From contig NZ_JARXVM010000009.1 in the NCBI RefSeq assembly GCF_029892285.1, forward strand, positions 124,001 through 188,000: a stretch of DNA of 64,000 nt, in the 5' to 3' direction. Shown one piece after another: positions 9,718-18,969 of the stretch. The notes beneath the pieces are model-generated. The model was not told where the DNA came from. It saw nothing but the letters and a program-made list of their open reading frames with translations, and made no database searches. The stretch's first letter is position 1, and each line of letters opens with the position of its first letter. Position numbers and translations under genes: made by a program. Source of the stretch: Rhizobium sp. SG_E_25_P2. Lineage in GTDB: Bacteria > Pseudomonadota > Alphaproteobacteria > Rhizobiales > Rhizobiaceae.

Positions 9718-10734
9718 TCAGCCGCTTTCGCCTTCGACGAAGCTCATCGGCCAGAGTTGGCGCCGGGGCGCATCCGGATAGTGCTCGCGATAGGCGGGCA
9801 TGGCGGCTAGCAGGCTTTCGGCAAGAGCAGCGCCGAGATCGCGCAGCGACAGATCGAAATAGGTCAGGCTCGGGGCCAGGAACTCAGCCTGCGGGCTGCG
9901 CATGCCGATGACCGCAATGTCGCGGCCGGGGTAAAGGCCGACTTCCGCGAGGCCCCGATAGAGGCCGAGCGCGATGGACTCGCTCACCAGCAGCACGCCA
10001 TCAGGGCGCTTTTCCGCCTTGAGGATCTGGCTCGCCACGTCATAGCCGCCTTTTTCGCTGGCGGCGGCGTGAAATATCCGCGCGTCGGGCAGATCGAGGC
10101 CGTATTCGGCAAGCACGGCGCGGCAGCGCTCGACATAGACATAGCCGAGATTGAGATCGCCATGCGGCCAGACGAAAGCGAGATCTCGTTTGCCGCGTTC
10201 GACCATGCGCCGTACCGACCGTTCCGCCATGCTCTCAAAATCGAGATCGATCCAGGGCTGGTCGACATCCGTCAGGCTTCGGCCGAGCGTGATGAAGGGA
10301 ATGTTGCGATGGGCGAGATACTCGAAACGCGCCTCGTGCCGGCGGGTGGCGGAGAGGATCACGCCATCGGCGAAACCACGCGCCACCATGCGCTTCAGAT
10401 ATTCGTCCGGATCTTCCTCCGACGAGCACAGCATCGCCACCATATCGAGATTATGACGGGCGAGCACGGTCTGGACGCCGTCGAACACGCTCATGAAAAA
10501 CGTGTCGCCGCGGCCGGTGATCTCTGGCCCGGTCTGCATCATGAAGCCGATGACGCCCGTCTCACCCTTCCTGAGCGCCCGGCCGGATTGATTGGCCACG
10601 TAGCCCAGTTTCTCGGCGGCCTCGAGCACGCGCTTTCGCGTGTCCGGATTGACATCCGGCTTGCCGTTCAGGGCGCGAGAGACGGTGCCGATCGAAATCT
10701 TCAGATGGTCGGCGAGTTGGCGAATGCCTGTCAT
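9718..10734 (-). CDS. LacI-family transcriptional repressor
   Basis: A 338-residue LacI/GalR regulator. The HTH and hinge are at the N-terminus (IRQLADHLKISIGTVSRALNGKPD, then KLGYVANQSGRALRKG), followed by a type-1 periplasmic-binding-like effector domain. The frame stays open far upstream to 11229, but the family start and the HTH place the true ATG at 10734. It is transcribed away from a sugar catabolic operon. A perfect LacI-type operator lies in the shared promoter region and a half site lies close to its own start, so repression of the operon and self-control are likely. Confidence 0.92.
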   Translation of the reverse strand: MTGIRQLADHLKISIGTVSRALNGKPDVNPDTRKRVLEAAEKLGYVANQSGRALRKGETGVIGFMMQTGPEITGRGDTFFMSVFDGVQTVLARHNLDMVAMLCSSEEDPDEYLKRMVARGFADGVILSATRRHEARFEYLAHRNIPFITLGRSLTDVDQPWIDLDFESMAERSVRRMVERGKRDLAFVWPHGDLNLGYVYVERCRAVLAEYGLDLPDARIFHAAASEKGGYDVASQILKAEKRPDGVLLVSESIALGLYRGLAEVGLYPGRDIAVIGMRSPQAEFLAPSLTYFDLSLRDLGAALAESLLAAMPAYREHYPDAPRRQLWPMSFVEGESG

Positions 10735-10757
10735 GCGGTCTCGATGCGCTCCGTGAT

Positions 10758-10765
10758 CGTTTACG
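10758..10765. promoter_or_regulatory. LacI operator half site
   Basis: CGTTTACG, identical to the right half of the main operator at 10805-10818. The centres are about 50 bp apart. It could help looping or autoregulation of the repressor gene. Confidence 0.45.
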
Positions 10766-10774
10766 GAAATCCTA

Positions 10775-10804
10775 TTGACAAATTTCCATTGCTGTAAATA
10801 GTAT
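10775..10804 (+). promoter_or_regulatory. Promoter of the LacI-controlled sugar operon
   Basis: Perfect -35 TTGACA at 10775-10780, an 18-bp spacer, and TAGTAT (4 of 6) at 10799-10804. The operator starts at the next base, so a bound repressor would cover the start of transcription. The first gene starts 58 bp downstream. Confidence 0.65.
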
Positions 10805-10818
10805 CGTAAACGTTTACG
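10805..10818. promoter_or_regulatory. LacI-family operator
   Basis: CGTAAACGTTTACG is a perfect 14-bp palindrome with the central CG typical of LacI/GalR operators. It directly follows the -10 box of the operon promoter and lies between the divergent repressor gene and its target operon. Confidence 0.8.
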
Positions 10819-10861
10819 GAATGCGAAAGAGGAGTTTCGCTTCCGTCGGTGGAGGAAATCA

Positions 10862-11899
10862 GTGACATACACAGCCGTTTTGTGCGGGTGCGGAGCTATG
10901 GCCAAAGGTTGGCTTCGTGCGATCGCCGAACATGAGGATCTCAAGGATAAGATCGCCATTGCTGGACTGGTCGATCTCGATGAGGGCGTGGCCCGCAGTC
11001 TGGCTGAAGAATTCGGGTTGACTGACGTGGTGATCGGCTCGGATCTGGACGCAGTCCTGTCCGAAACGGCTGCCGATCTGCTGTTTGACGTGGTGGTGCC
11101 GCCGGCGCGCAAGGATGTGGTCAAAACAGGCCTTGCCCATGGCTGCCACGTGCTGTCGGAAAAGCCAATGGCGACCTCGATCAAGGACGCGGAAAGCCTT
11201 GTTCGAAAGGCCCGCAAGAAGGGCCTCACCCACGCCGTCGTGCAGAACCGGCGCTATATTGCGGGCGTCAGGCGGATGAAGGCCTTTGTCGAGTCCGGCG
11301 CGATCGGCGCGATCACCGGTGTCCATTGCGACTTTTTCATCGGCGCGCATTTCGGCGGTTTTCGCGACAAGATGGACAATGTCCTGCTGCTCGATATGGC
11401 GATCCATACCTTCGACGCCGCCCGCTTCGTCTCCGGCAAGACGCCGAAGGCCGTCTATTGCCATGAGACCAATCCCAATGGCTCCTGGTATGCGCATGGC
11501 GCTTCGGCTTTTGCCATCTTTGAGATGAGCGACGACGTGACCTTCACCTATCGCGGCTCCTGGTGCGCCGAAGGCGCCAACACAAGTTGGGAAAGCCAGT
11601 GGCGGATCACCGGTGAGAAGGGGACGCTGCTCTGGGACGGGCTGGATGAGTTTTCCGCCCATCGCGTGGCTGCGGACGAGGGGTTCCTGCGCGATCAGGA
11701 AGGGATCTCCGTCGCCCCCGCCCCCGATCTCTCGGAGACCGAGGGGCACGCCAGCGTTATCTCCGCCTTTATCCGGGCGATCGAGACCGGAACGCCGCCG
11801 GAAACATCAGGCGAAGACAATATCAAGAGCCTTTCCATGGTGTTCGCCGCCATCGAAAGCGCCAGGCGCGGCAAGCGCGTCGTCATTTCCAAGGAGTAG
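10862..11899 (+). CDS. Gfo/Idh/MocA-family oxidoreductase
   Basis: A 345-residue NAD(P)-dependent sugar or sugar-acid dehydrogenase. The N-terminal Rossmann fold has GCGAMAKGWLRAI, the family EKP motif is in LSEKPMATS near residue 100, and the C-terminal alpha/beta domain has DMAIHTFDAARF, where the catalytic histidine is expected. The start is GTG with GGAGG seven bases upstream. It is the first gene of an operon with a TIM-barrel isomerase and a CUT1 importer, so it probably oxidises the imported sugar or inositol-like compound. The substrate is not known. Confidence 0.88.
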   Translation: MTYTAVLCGCGAMAKGWLRAIAEHEDLKDKIAIAGLVDLDEGVARSLAEEFGLTDVVIGSDLDAVLSETAADLLFDVVVPPARKDVVKTGLAHGCHVLSEKPMATSIKDAESLVRKARKKGLTHAVVQNRRYIAGVRRMKAFVESGAIGAITGVHCDFFIGAHFGGFRDKMDNVLLLDMAIHTFDAARFVSGKTPKAVYCHETNPNGSWYAHGASAFAIFEMSDDVTFTYRGSWCAEGANTSWESQWRITGEKGTLLWDGLDEFSAHRVAADEGFLRDQEGISVAPAPDLSETEGHASVISAFIRAIETGTPPETSGEDNIKSLSMVFAAIESARRGKRVVISKE

Positions 11900-11903
11900 C
11901 AGG

Positions 11904-12806
11904 ATGAGCAACCCGGCAAAATCGATCCGCGTCGGCACCATGGTCAGCGCCAGCGGCGGCAAGGCGGCCGAGCGCATCGGCCAGATCGCCGATATGGGCT
12001 TCGAAAGCTTCGAACCCTTCTTCTGGCAGACCACCAATGGCCAGGATCTCGCCGAACTCGGCAAGCGATGCAAGGACGCCATCGGCGACCGCGATATCAC
12101 CATTTCCACGCTCGGCATGTTCGGCAATCCGCTCGAAACCACCGAGATCGACCAGATCACGCTTGAGGGCTGGAAGGACTGCATCGACAACGCCCATCAT
12201 TTCGGCGCCACCTGTGTCGCGGGCTTCACCGGCCGCATCCGCAACACGCCGCTGACCGACAGTCTTCCCCGCTACAAGGAAATCTGGAGCGAACTCGCCA
12301 AGCGCGCCGCCGACAAGGGCGTCAAAATCGCGTTCGAGAATTGCGCCATGGATGGCAATTGGCAGACCGGCGACTGGAACATCGCCCATAATCCCGACGC
12401 CTGGGAGCTGATGTTCAACGAAACGCCGGATGACAATCTCGGACTGGAATGGGAGCCCTGCCATCAGATGGTCTATCTGATCGATCCGCTGCCGCAGATC
12501 CGCAAATGGGCCGCCAAGATTTTTCACGTGCATGGCAAGGACGCCACCATTCGCTGGGACGTGATCCGCGAGCACGGCATTTTCGGCAAGGAGAAATTCG
12601 TCTTCATGCGCACGCCGGGCTTCGGCGACACCAACTGGACGGATGTGATTTCGGAGCTTCGCCTGGCCGGCTGGTCCGGTTCGATCGACATCGAAGGCTG
12701 GCACGATCCGGTCTACCGCGACGCGCTGGAGATGACCGGCCAGGTCCACGGGCTGAATTACTTGAAGAATTGCAGGGGCGGCGACTTCGTCATCGACCCG
12801 CAATGA
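11904..12806 (+). CDS. Sugar phosphate isomerase/epimerase-like TIM-barrel protein
   Basis: A 300-residue protein of the xylose-isomerase-like/AP-endonuclease-2 superfamily. It shows the barrel pattern with GFESFEPFFWQ near the N-terminus, IAFENCAMDG in the middle, GLEWEPCHQM, HVHGKDA and SIDIEGWHDP at the end; the last four carry the usual metal-binding Glu/Asp/His residues. It follows the dehydrogenase gene by 4 bp, with AGGAG just before the ATG. It would isomerise or epimerise the keto product of the dehydrogenase, or dehydrate it, as some members do. The exact reaction is open. Confidence 0.82.
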   Translation: MSNPAKSIRVGTMVSASGGKAAERIGQIADMGFESFEPFFWQTTNGQDLAELGKRCKDAIGDRDITISTLGMFGNPLETTEIDQITLEGWKDCIDNAHHFGATCVAGFTGRIRNTPLTDSLPRYKEIWSELAKRAADKGVKIAFENCAMDGNWQTGDWNIAHNPDAWELMFNETPDDNLGLEWEPCHQMVYLIDPLPQIRKWAAKIFHVHGKDATIRWDVIREHGIFGKEKFVFMRTPGFGDTNWTDVISELRLAGWSGSIDIEGWHDPVYRDALEMTGQVHGLNYLKNCRGGDFVIDPQ

Positions 12807-12868
12807 GAATGCCCGGGCGGCGAGGAGGAAAGCCGTCCGGATCACTCTGAACCTGAATGGAGGAGAAC

Positions 12869-14101
12869 ATGGGTATCAGGAAATTTCTCATGGCGGGCGC
12901 GCTGGCGCTCGCATCAGTGTCAGTGCTCGGCCTTTCGGCGCATGCCGAAGACGTGAAGATCACCGTCTGGTCGCTCGACCGCGACATCCAACCAGCGCCG
13001 AACCTTGTCAAGGACTTCAACGATCTCAAGAACGGCATCACGGTGGAGTACCGCCAGATCCAGTTCGACGATGTGGTGAGCGAGGCCATGCGCGCTTATT
13101 CCACCGGCCAGGCGCCCGACATCATCGCGGTCGACAATCCGGAACATGCGATGTTTTCGTCGCGCGGCGCTTTTCTCGACCTGACCGACCGGATCGCCAA
13201 ATCCACGGTGATCAAGCCCGAGAATTATTATCCCGGCCCGCTGAAGTCGGTGATGTGGGACGGCAAATATTTCGGCGTTCCCAAGGCGACCAACACGATC
13301 GCGCTCTACTACAACAAGGATATGTTCAAGGCGAAGGGACTCGATCCCAACAAGCCGCCGCAGACTTGGGACGAGTTGGTGGCGGACGCCCGCAAGCTGA
13401 CCGACCCGGCCAACAATGTCTACGGCCTGGCTTTCTCGGCCAAGGCGAGCGAGGAGGGGACTTTCCAGTTCCTGCCCTGGGCGCAGATGGGGGGCGGCGG
13501 TTACCAGCAGATCAACGCGCCGGGCGCAGTGAAGGCGTTGGAAACCTGGAAGACCATCATGGACGAAAAGCTGGCGTCTCCCGACAGCTTGACGCGCGGT
13601 CAGTGGGATTCCACCGGCACCTTCAATTCGGGCAATGCCGCCATGGCGATCTCCGGCCCCTGGGAGCTCGACCGCATGCTGGAGGAAGCCAAGTTTGACT
13701 GGGGCGTGGCGCTGCTGCCGGTTCCGGACGCGGGCGCTCCGCGTTCCTCGGCCATGGGCGATTTCAACTGGGCGATCTTCTCTAATACCCAGCATCCGGA
13801 TGAAGCCTTCAAGGTGTTGGAATATTTCGCCTCGCAGGATGACAAGATGTTTGCGAAATTCGGCCAGCTGCCGGCTCGTTCCGACATCACCATTGCCGCG
13901 ACCGGCAAGCCGCTTAAGGACGAAGCGCTCAAGGTCTTCCTGGAGCAGCTGAAATACGCCCAGCCGCGCGGGCCGCATCCGGCATGGCCGAAGATCTCCA
14001 AGGCAATCCAGGACGCCATTCAGGCTGCCCTGACCGGCCAGATGAGCCCCAAGGACGCGCTCGATCAGGCCGCCGAGAAGATCTCGGCCGTGCTCGGCTG
14101 A
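12869..14101 (+). CDS. ABC sugar importer, substrate-binding protein (CUT1)
   Basis: A 410-residue family-1 solute-binding protein. The signal peptide begins [20 protein letters not shown] and ends near SAHA-ED. An ATG four codons earlier exists, but GGAGG lies just before the ATG at 12869. The mature part is typical for CUT1 binders ([61 protein letters not shown]). It works with the two permeases and the ATPase that follow. The ligand is unknown; the operon's dehydrogenase and isomerase suggest a monosaccharide or cyclitol. Confidence 0.9.
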   Translation: MGIRKFLMAGALALASVSVLGLSAHAEDVKITVWSLDRDIQPAPNLVKDFNDLKNGITVEYRQIQFDDVVSEAMRAYSTGQAPDIIAVDNPEHAMFSSRGAFLDLTDRIAKSTVIKPENYYPGPLKSVMWDGKYFGVPKATNTIALYYNKDMFKAKGLDPNKPPQTWDELVADARKLTDPANNVYGLAFSAKASEEGTFQFLPWAQMGGGGYQQINAPGAVKALETWKTIMDEKLASPDSLTRGQWDSTGTFNSGNAAMAISGPWELDRMLEEAKFDWGVALLPVPDAGAPRSSAMGDFNWAIFSNTQHPDEAFKVLEYFASQDDKMFAKFGQLPARSDITIAATGKPLKDEALKVFLEQLKYAQPRGPHPAWPKISKAIQDAIQAALTGQMSPKDALDQAAEKISAVLG

Positions 14102-14149
14102 CATTATCCGCTTTCCTCCTCGGGGGGAAAGCCACCCGTTCCTCCCGAA

Positions 14150-14183
14150 GGGGCCGCCTTGCTTGACCGAGGCGGGCGGCCCC
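14150..14183 (+). other. Intercistronic hairpin after the binding-protein gene
   Basis: Perfect 9-bp stem GGGGCCGCC / GGCGGCCCC with a 16-base loop in the 109-bp gap before the first permease gene. There is no T-run. It is in the same relative place as the hairpin after smoE and probably stabilises the upstream message. Confidence 0.55.
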
Positions 14184-14210
14184 GAGGACGCCTAGTTTTC
14201 GCGGGGTTCC

Positions 14211-15113
14211 ATGAAGAGATTCCTCACCAGCCTGACCGACGGCCGCGGCTTCGACATCGGCCTTGTGGCGTTGCCGCTCGGCTTCCTGTTCGTGATGTCC
14301 GGCCTGCCGCTGATCTACAATGTGCTCATGAGCTTCCAGGAAGTCGACATGTTCTCGCTCGGCACGTTCATCCGGCCGTTTGTCGGCTTCAAGAATTATA
14401 TCGCTTTGTTTTCCCAACCGGAAACCTGGCCGATCCTGCGCAACACGGCGGTTTTCGTCGTCGCCTCGATCGCCGGCCAGTTTCTGATCGGCTTCGGGCT
14501 GGCGCTGTTCTTCTGGAACGATTTTCCCGGCTCAAGCTGGCTGCGCGGTCTGTTTCTCGTCTCCTGGGTCATGCCCGGCCTCGTCGTTGGCGCAATCTGG
14601 AATTGGCTTCTCTCCGGCGATTTCGGCGTATTGAATTACTTCCTGCGCGAATTGGGCGTCATTTCCAGCAATATCTTCTGGCGCTCAGATCCGCATTATT
14701 CGCTCTGGGCGGTGATCCTGGCCAATATCTGGCTCGGCACGTCCTTCAACATGATCCTGTTGTCCGTCGGGCTGTCCGGCATCCCGAAGGATCTCTACGA
14801 GGCGGCCGAGCTCGATGGCGCCGGCGTCTTCCAGCGCTTCTTCACCATCACCCTGCCGATGATGCGCTCGACCATCGGCGCGATCATCTCGCTGGGTCTC
14901 ATCTTCACCCTGCAGCAATTCGATCTCTTTGCCGGCATCACCTCGGGCGGGCCCAACAATTCCTCGAATGTGGCGCAATACTGGGCCTGGGACTTGTCCT
15001 TCAAGCAATATGATTTCGCCCGCGGCGCGACCGTGTCTGTGATCATGATCGTCTTCGTGATGATCGCGGCGGTGATCTATGTCCGCTCGACGCGGCAGGA
15101 GGTGCGGGGATGA
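14211..15113 (+). CDS. ABC sugar importer permease (MalF type)
   Basis: A 300-residue CUT1 permease with six predicted membrane helices. The EAA loop is EAAELDGAGVFQRFFTITLP around residues 200-220. It is followed by the second permease with an ATGA overlap, so the two are made together. It forms the channel for the sugar bound by the upstream periplasmic protein. Confidence 0.9.
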   Translation: MKRFLTSLTDGRGFDIGLVALPLGFLFVMSGLPLIYNVLMSFQEVDMFSLGTFIRPFVGFKNYIALFSQPETWPILRNTAVFVVASIAGQFLIGFGLALFFWNDFPGSSWLRGLFLVSWVMPGLVVGAIWNWLLSGDFGVLNYFLRELGVISSNIFWRSDPHYSLWAVILANIWLGTSFNMILLSVGLSGIPKDLYEAAELDGAGVFQRFFTITLPMMRSTIGAIISLGLIFTLQQFDLFAGITSGGPNNSSNVAQYWAWDLSFKQYDFARGATVSVIMIVFVMIAAVIYVRSTRQEVRG

Positions 15114-15937
15114 GCGAGATATTTCGCAATCGTCTGATGCTCGTCATCGCGTTGATCCTGGCGGCCATCTACCTTTTTCCGCTTTACTGGATGTATATTA
15201 CTGCGCTGAAGACGGGCTCTGCGATGTTCGCCACGCCGCCGAGCTTCTGGCCGTCCGATCCGCAATGGGGCGTCTATGGCGCTGTCTGGGAGGCGAGGGG
15301 CGTCGGGCGCTTCCTCTGGAATTCGCTGCTCATCGCGTTTGGATCGGTGGTGCTGATCACCATTCTCGGCGCCGGCTGCGCCTATGTTCTGGCGCGCTAC
15401 CGCAATGTCTGGATCGATATCGGGCTTTTCCTGATCCTGATGCTGCAGGTGCTGCCGGCCTCGCTGATGATCACGCCGATTTTCGTCGGTTATTCGCAGC
15501 TTGGCATGCTCGATTATCCCCGGCTCGCGGTGATCATCGCGATTGCCGCGAAAAGCATGCCGTTCTTCGTCGTTCTGGTCCGCGCCACTTTCATGAGCGT
15601 GCCGATCGAGCTTGAGGAAGCGGCGATGGTCGACGGAAATTCCCGCATCGGCGCCTTCTTTTACATCGTGCTGCCGCTCGCCCGCAACGGCATCCTCGTT
15701 TCGGCCATCCTGATCTTCATGCAGGCTTTCGGCGAGTTCGTCTATTCCAAGTCGATCATCCAGGCGATCGAATACCAGCCGGCGAGCGTGGGCCTCTATT
15801 CCTTTATGGGGCCAAACACCAATGAGTGGAACAATATCATGGCCTTCGCGACCATGTATGTGACGCCGATCCTCGCCCTTTTCGTCCTTCTGCAGCGCCG
15901 CATCGTGTCCGGCCTCACGTCAGGAGCCCTCAAATGA
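15110..15937 (+). CDS. ABC sugar importer permease (MalG type)
   Basis: A 275-residue CUT1 permease with an N-terminal helix (LMLVIALILAAIYLFPLYWM) and the EAA loop EEAAMVDGNSRIGAFFYIVL around residues 168-188. Start and stop both overlap the neighbouring genes by the four bases ATGA, showing a tight operon. It partners with the preceding permease. Confidence 0.9.
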   Translation: MSEIFRNRLMLVIALILAAIYLFPLYWMYITALKTGSAMFATPPSFWPSDPQWGVYGAVWEARGVGRFLWNSLLIAFGSVVLITILGAGCAYVLARYRNVWIDIGLFLILMLQVLPASLMITPIFVGYSQLGMLDYPRLAVIIAIAAKSMPFFVVLVRATFMSVPIELEEAAMVDGNSRIGAFFYIVLPLARNGILVSAILIFMQAFGEFVYSKSIIQAIEYQPASVGLYSFMGPNTNEWNNIMAFATMYVTPILALFVLLQRRIVSGLTSGALK

Positions 15938-17001
15938 TTCCGCAAATCGAGTTGACAGGCGTCAACAAGCATTATGGCGCCTATCATGCGTTGAAAAATA
16001 TCAATCTTACGATCGATAAGGGCAGTTTTGTCGCGCTGGTCGGCCCGTCCGGCTGCGGAAAATCCACGCTGCTGCGGTCTCTGGCGGGGTTGGAAAAGAT
16101 CAGCGAAGGCAGAATGACCATCGCCGGCGAAGATATGCGCGATGCGCCGCCGCGCAAGCGCGACATCGCCATGGTCTTCCAGTCCTACGCGCTTTATCCG
16201 CATATGACGGTCGAGGAAAACCTCATGTATCCGCTGCGTATGCGTGGGACGGACAAGGCCGCCGCCAAGATCAAAGCCGCAGACGTCGCCGCGATCACAG
16301 GTCTTTCCGGTCTTCTCGAACGCTATCCTCGCCAGCTTTCTGGCGGCCAACGTCAGCGCGTCGCCATGGGGCGTGCGGTGATCCGCAATCCCAAGGCTTT
16401 CCTGTTCGACGAGCCTCTGTCCAATCTCGATGCGGCCCTGCGCGTCTCCATGCGCAAGGAAATCCGCTCGCTGCACGACCGGTTGGGCGCAACATCCGTC
16501 TATGTCACCCATGACCAGATCGAAGCGATGACCATGGCCGATCATGTCGTGGTGATGAAGGATGGCGTCATCGAGCAGCAGGGCGCGCCGCTGGAGCTCT
16601 ATGACCGGCCCGCCAACCGCTTCGTCGCCGGTTTCATCGGCTCGCCGGCGATGAATTTCGTGGCCGCGACGGGCGCCGGCGGCGGGCGCGTGGTTCTCGA
16701 CTTGCCGGGCGCGCCGGAGATTTCGGTCTCGCAAAGCGTGGAGACGTCACGCAAGCTGCTGGTCGGTCTTCGCCCCGAACATCTGAAAGTGGCGCATGGC
16801 GAGGAAGCCGGCTTCACGCTGCCGGTGTCGTTGATCGAATCCACGGGCTCGCTGACCTATATCGTGCTCGGCTTCGGCCAGAGTGAAATCACCGTGGTGG
16901 AGCAGGGCAGGGAGCGTGTGCAGCCGGGCGACAACCTGCGGCTGACGATCGAGCCGGGATTGGTGCATCTGTTTGATCCGGAGACCGGGCGGCGGGTGTG
17001 A
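15934..17001 (+). CDS. ABC sugar importer ATPase (UgpC/MalK type)
   Basis: A 355-residue ATPase with Walker [10 protein letters not shown], signature [14 protein letters not shown], Walker [13 protein letters not shown] and H-loop VTHDQIEAM. The C-terminal TOBE/MalK-like domain includes GLRPEH. The frame is open further upstream, but the ATG overlapping the permease stop (ATGA) is the real start. It is the last gene of the LacI-controlled operon and runs close to a convergent small gene. Confidence 0.9.
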   Translation: MIPQIELTGVNKHYGAYHALKNINLTIDKGSFVALVGPSGCGKSTLLRSLAGLEKISEGRMTIAGEDMRDAPPRKRDIAMVFQSYALYPHMTVEENLMYPLRMRGTDKAAAKIKAADVAAITGLSGLLERYPRQLSGGQRQRVAMGRAVIRNPKAFLFDEPLSNLDAALRVSMRKEIRSLHDRLGATSVYVTHDQIEAMTMADHVVVMKDGVIEQQGAPLELYDRPANRFVAGFIGSPAMNFVAATGAGGGRVVLDLPGAPEISVSQSVETSRKLLVGLRPEHLKVAHGEEAGFTLPVSLIESTGSLTYIVLGFGQSEITVVEQGRERVQPGDNLRLTIEPGLVHLFDPETGRRV

Positions 17002-17003
17002 TG

Positions 17004-17219
17004 TCAGGCGTGGACGCCAGCGTCGACGCTGTCGATATAGGCTAAGACCTCCTGCGCCCGGCCCTCGCGAACAAGATCGCGAGCGGTTGCACTTCCGTGG
17101 CCCGGCAGCGGCGTGCTGTTGAACCAATCCAAGGCTTCAGACTCGTTGCCGAACCTCGTGATGATGCGGCTTATGATTTCCCGCTCCTCCACACCGAAGG
17201 ACATAGCTTCTTTTGTCAT
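17004..17219 (-). CDS. Orphan MbcA/ParS/Xre-type toxin-binding domain protein (DUF2384)
   Basis: A 71-residue protein whose last 45 residues read like the C-terminal toxin-binding domain of MbcA/ParS/Xre antitoxins (SEALDWFNSTPLPGHGSATARDLVREG, then AQEVLAYIDSVDAGVHA). The usual N-terminal Xre-like HTH is missing; only about 25 residues precede the domain. No RES-type toxin gene lies next to it on either side, so it is not a complete toxin-antitoxin pair here. It ends two bases from the convergent ABC ATPase gene. It could be a degenerate antitoxin, a solitary anti-toxin modulator, or unrelated to toxins. Confidence 0.65.
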   Translation of the reverse strand: MTKEAMSFGVEEREIISRIITRFGNESEALDWFNSTPLPGHGSATARDLVREGRAQEVLAYIDSVDAGVHA

Positions 17220-17346
17220 GACCGCGTCGCCTTGATGCTGTTCTTTGCCAGTATGCCATCAGTGGTGGGCGGAGGGTCAGAAAATCTGCGACAGATGGAT
17301 TTTCGCATGCCATAAGAGCGCCCGCGTCAACCAGTTCAGATAAGCC

Positions 17347-18969
17347 ATGATCCGCCTCGAAAACATATCCAAGCAGCTCAGCCACCGTATCCTGTTCATC
17401 GAGGCCTCCGCCGCGCTCAACAAGGGCGAAAAAATCGGTCTTGTCGGCCCCAATGGCGCAGGCAAATCCACCCTGTTTCGGATGATCACCGGCCAGGAAG
17501 AGCCCGATGAAGGCCAGGTGTCGGTCGATAAGGGGGTGACGATCGGCTATTTCGACCAGGATGTCGGCGAAATGGCGGGCCGCAGCGCGGTGGCAGAGGT
17601 GATGGATGGCGCAGGGCCTGTCAGCACCGTGGCGGCCGAACTGCACGAACTCGAGACGCAGATGTCCGATCCCGACCAGATGGACCGGATGGACGAGATC
17701 ATCGAGCGCTATGGCGAAGTGCAGGCGCGTTTTGAGGAATTGGACGGCTATGCGCTGGATGGCCGCGCCCGCGAAGTGCTGGCCGGTCTGTCCTTCAGCC
17801 AGGAAATGATGGATGGCGACGTCGCCAAGCTCTCTGGCGGATGGAAGATGCGCGTGGCGCTGGCCCGCATCCTGCTGATGCGCCCCGATGTGATGCTGCT
17901 CGACGAACCGTCGAACCATCTCGATCTCGAAAGCCTGATCTGGCTTGAATCCTTCCTCAAGAATTATGACGGCGCGCTCCTCATGACCTCGCATGACCGC
18001 GAATTCATGAACCGCATCGTCACCAAGATCATCGAGATCGATGGCGGCACGCTGACCTCCTATTCCGGCGATTACGGCTTCTATGAAGGCCAGCGGGCCC
18101 AGAACGAGAAGCAGCAGCAGGCGCAATTCGAACGCCAGCAGGCCATGCTCGCCAAGGAAATCAAGTTCATCGAACGGTTCAAGGCGCGCGCCAGCCATGC
18201 CTCGCAGGTGCAAAGCCGGGTGAAGAAACTGGAAAAGATCGACCGCGTCGAGCCGCCCAAGCGCCGCCAGTCCGTGGCCTTCGAATTTCGTCCCGCGCCG
18301 CGTTCGGGCGAAGATGTCATCGCCATCAAGGGTGTGCACAAAAAATATGGCAGCCGGACGATCTATGAAGGCCTCGATTTCAGCGTGCGCCGGCGCGAGC
18401 GCTGGTGCATCATGGGCGTCAACGGCGCCGGAAAATCCACGCTTCTGAAACTGGTGACCGGAACGACCGAGCCGGACGAGGGCACGGTGGCGATCGGCGC
18501 GAGCGTCAAGCTCGGCTATTTCGCCCAGCATGCGATGGATCTGCTCGATGGCGAAGCGACTATTCTCGAATGGCTGGAATCCTCGTTCCCGCAGGCGGGC
18601 CAGGCGCCGCTCAGGGCGCTTGCCGGCTGCTTCGGCTTCTCCGGCGACGACATCGACAAGCGCTGCCGTGTGCTGTCGGGCGGCGAAAAGGCGCGTCTGG
18701 TGATGGCCAATATGCTGTTTGACCCGCCAAACCTGCTTGTCCTCGACGAGCCGACCAACCATCTTGATCTCGACACCAAGGAAATGCTGATCCGCGCGCT
18801 TGCCGATTACGAGGGCACGATGCTGTTTGTCAGCCATGACCGGCATTTCCTCGGCGCGCTGTCGAACCGCGTGCTGGAGCTGACGCCCGACGGTGTCCAT
18901 CGTTATGATGGCGGCTACACCGAATATGTCGCCCGCACCGGCCAGGAAGCGCCCGGCTTACGCGGCTGA
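17347..18969 (+). CDS. ABC-F family ATPase (YbiT/Uup-like, ribosome-associated)
   Basis: A 540-residue soluble protein with two ABC domains in one chain and no membrane part. NBD1 has Walker A GPNGAGKST (about residue 36) and signature LSGGWKMRVALA; NBD2 has GVNGAGKST and LSGGEKARLVMA. Both Walker B motifs end in DEPSNHLD / DEPTNHLD, typical of ABC-F. The linker between them (about residues 240-310) is charged and helical (KFIERFKARASHASQVQSRVKKLEK). These proteins act on the ribosome E-site. It stands alone between an operon end and an AraC gene. A 587-codon open frame on the other strand is a shadow. Confidence 0.92.
   Translation: MIRLENISKQLSHRILFIEASAALNKGEKIGLVGPNGAGKSTLFRMITGQEEPDEGQVSVDKGVTIGYFDQDVGEMAGRSAVAEVMDGAGPVSTVAAELHELETQMSDPDQMDRMDEIIERYGEVQARFEELDGYALDGRAREVLAGLSFSQEMMDGDVAKLSGGWKMRVALARILLMRPDVMLLDEPSNHLDLESLIWLESFLKNYDGALLMTSHDREFMNRIVTKIIEIDGGTLTSYSGDYGFYEGQRAQNEKQQQAQFERQQAMLAKEIKFIERFKARASHASQVQSRVKKLEKIDRVEPPKRRQSVAFEFRPAPRSGEDVIAIKGVHKKYGSRTIYEGLDFSVRRRERWCIMGVNGAGKSTLLKLVTGTTEPDEGTVAIGASVKLGYFAQHAMDLLDGEATILEWLESSFPQAGQAPLRALAGCFGFSGDDIDKRCRVLSGGEKARLVMANMLFDPPNLLVLDEPTNHLDLDTKEMLIRALADYEGTMLFVSHDRHFLGALSNRVLELTPDGVHRYDGGYTEYVARTGQEAPGLRG

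Noticed and set aside
10735-11229. Upstream extension of the LacI gene to 11229
   Set aside because: It would run through the operator and the divergent oxidoreductase gene; the HTH begins right after the ATG at 10734.
17004-17219. Complete toxin-antitoxin locus
   Set aside because: No toxin-like gene lies on either side; neighbours are an ABC ATPase and an ABC-F protein.
17137-18900. 587-codon open frame on the minus strand across the ABC-F gene
   Set aside because: It is a shadow: low-complexity His/Arg/Asp-rich translation with no domain, while the plus strand shows both ABC cassettes intact.
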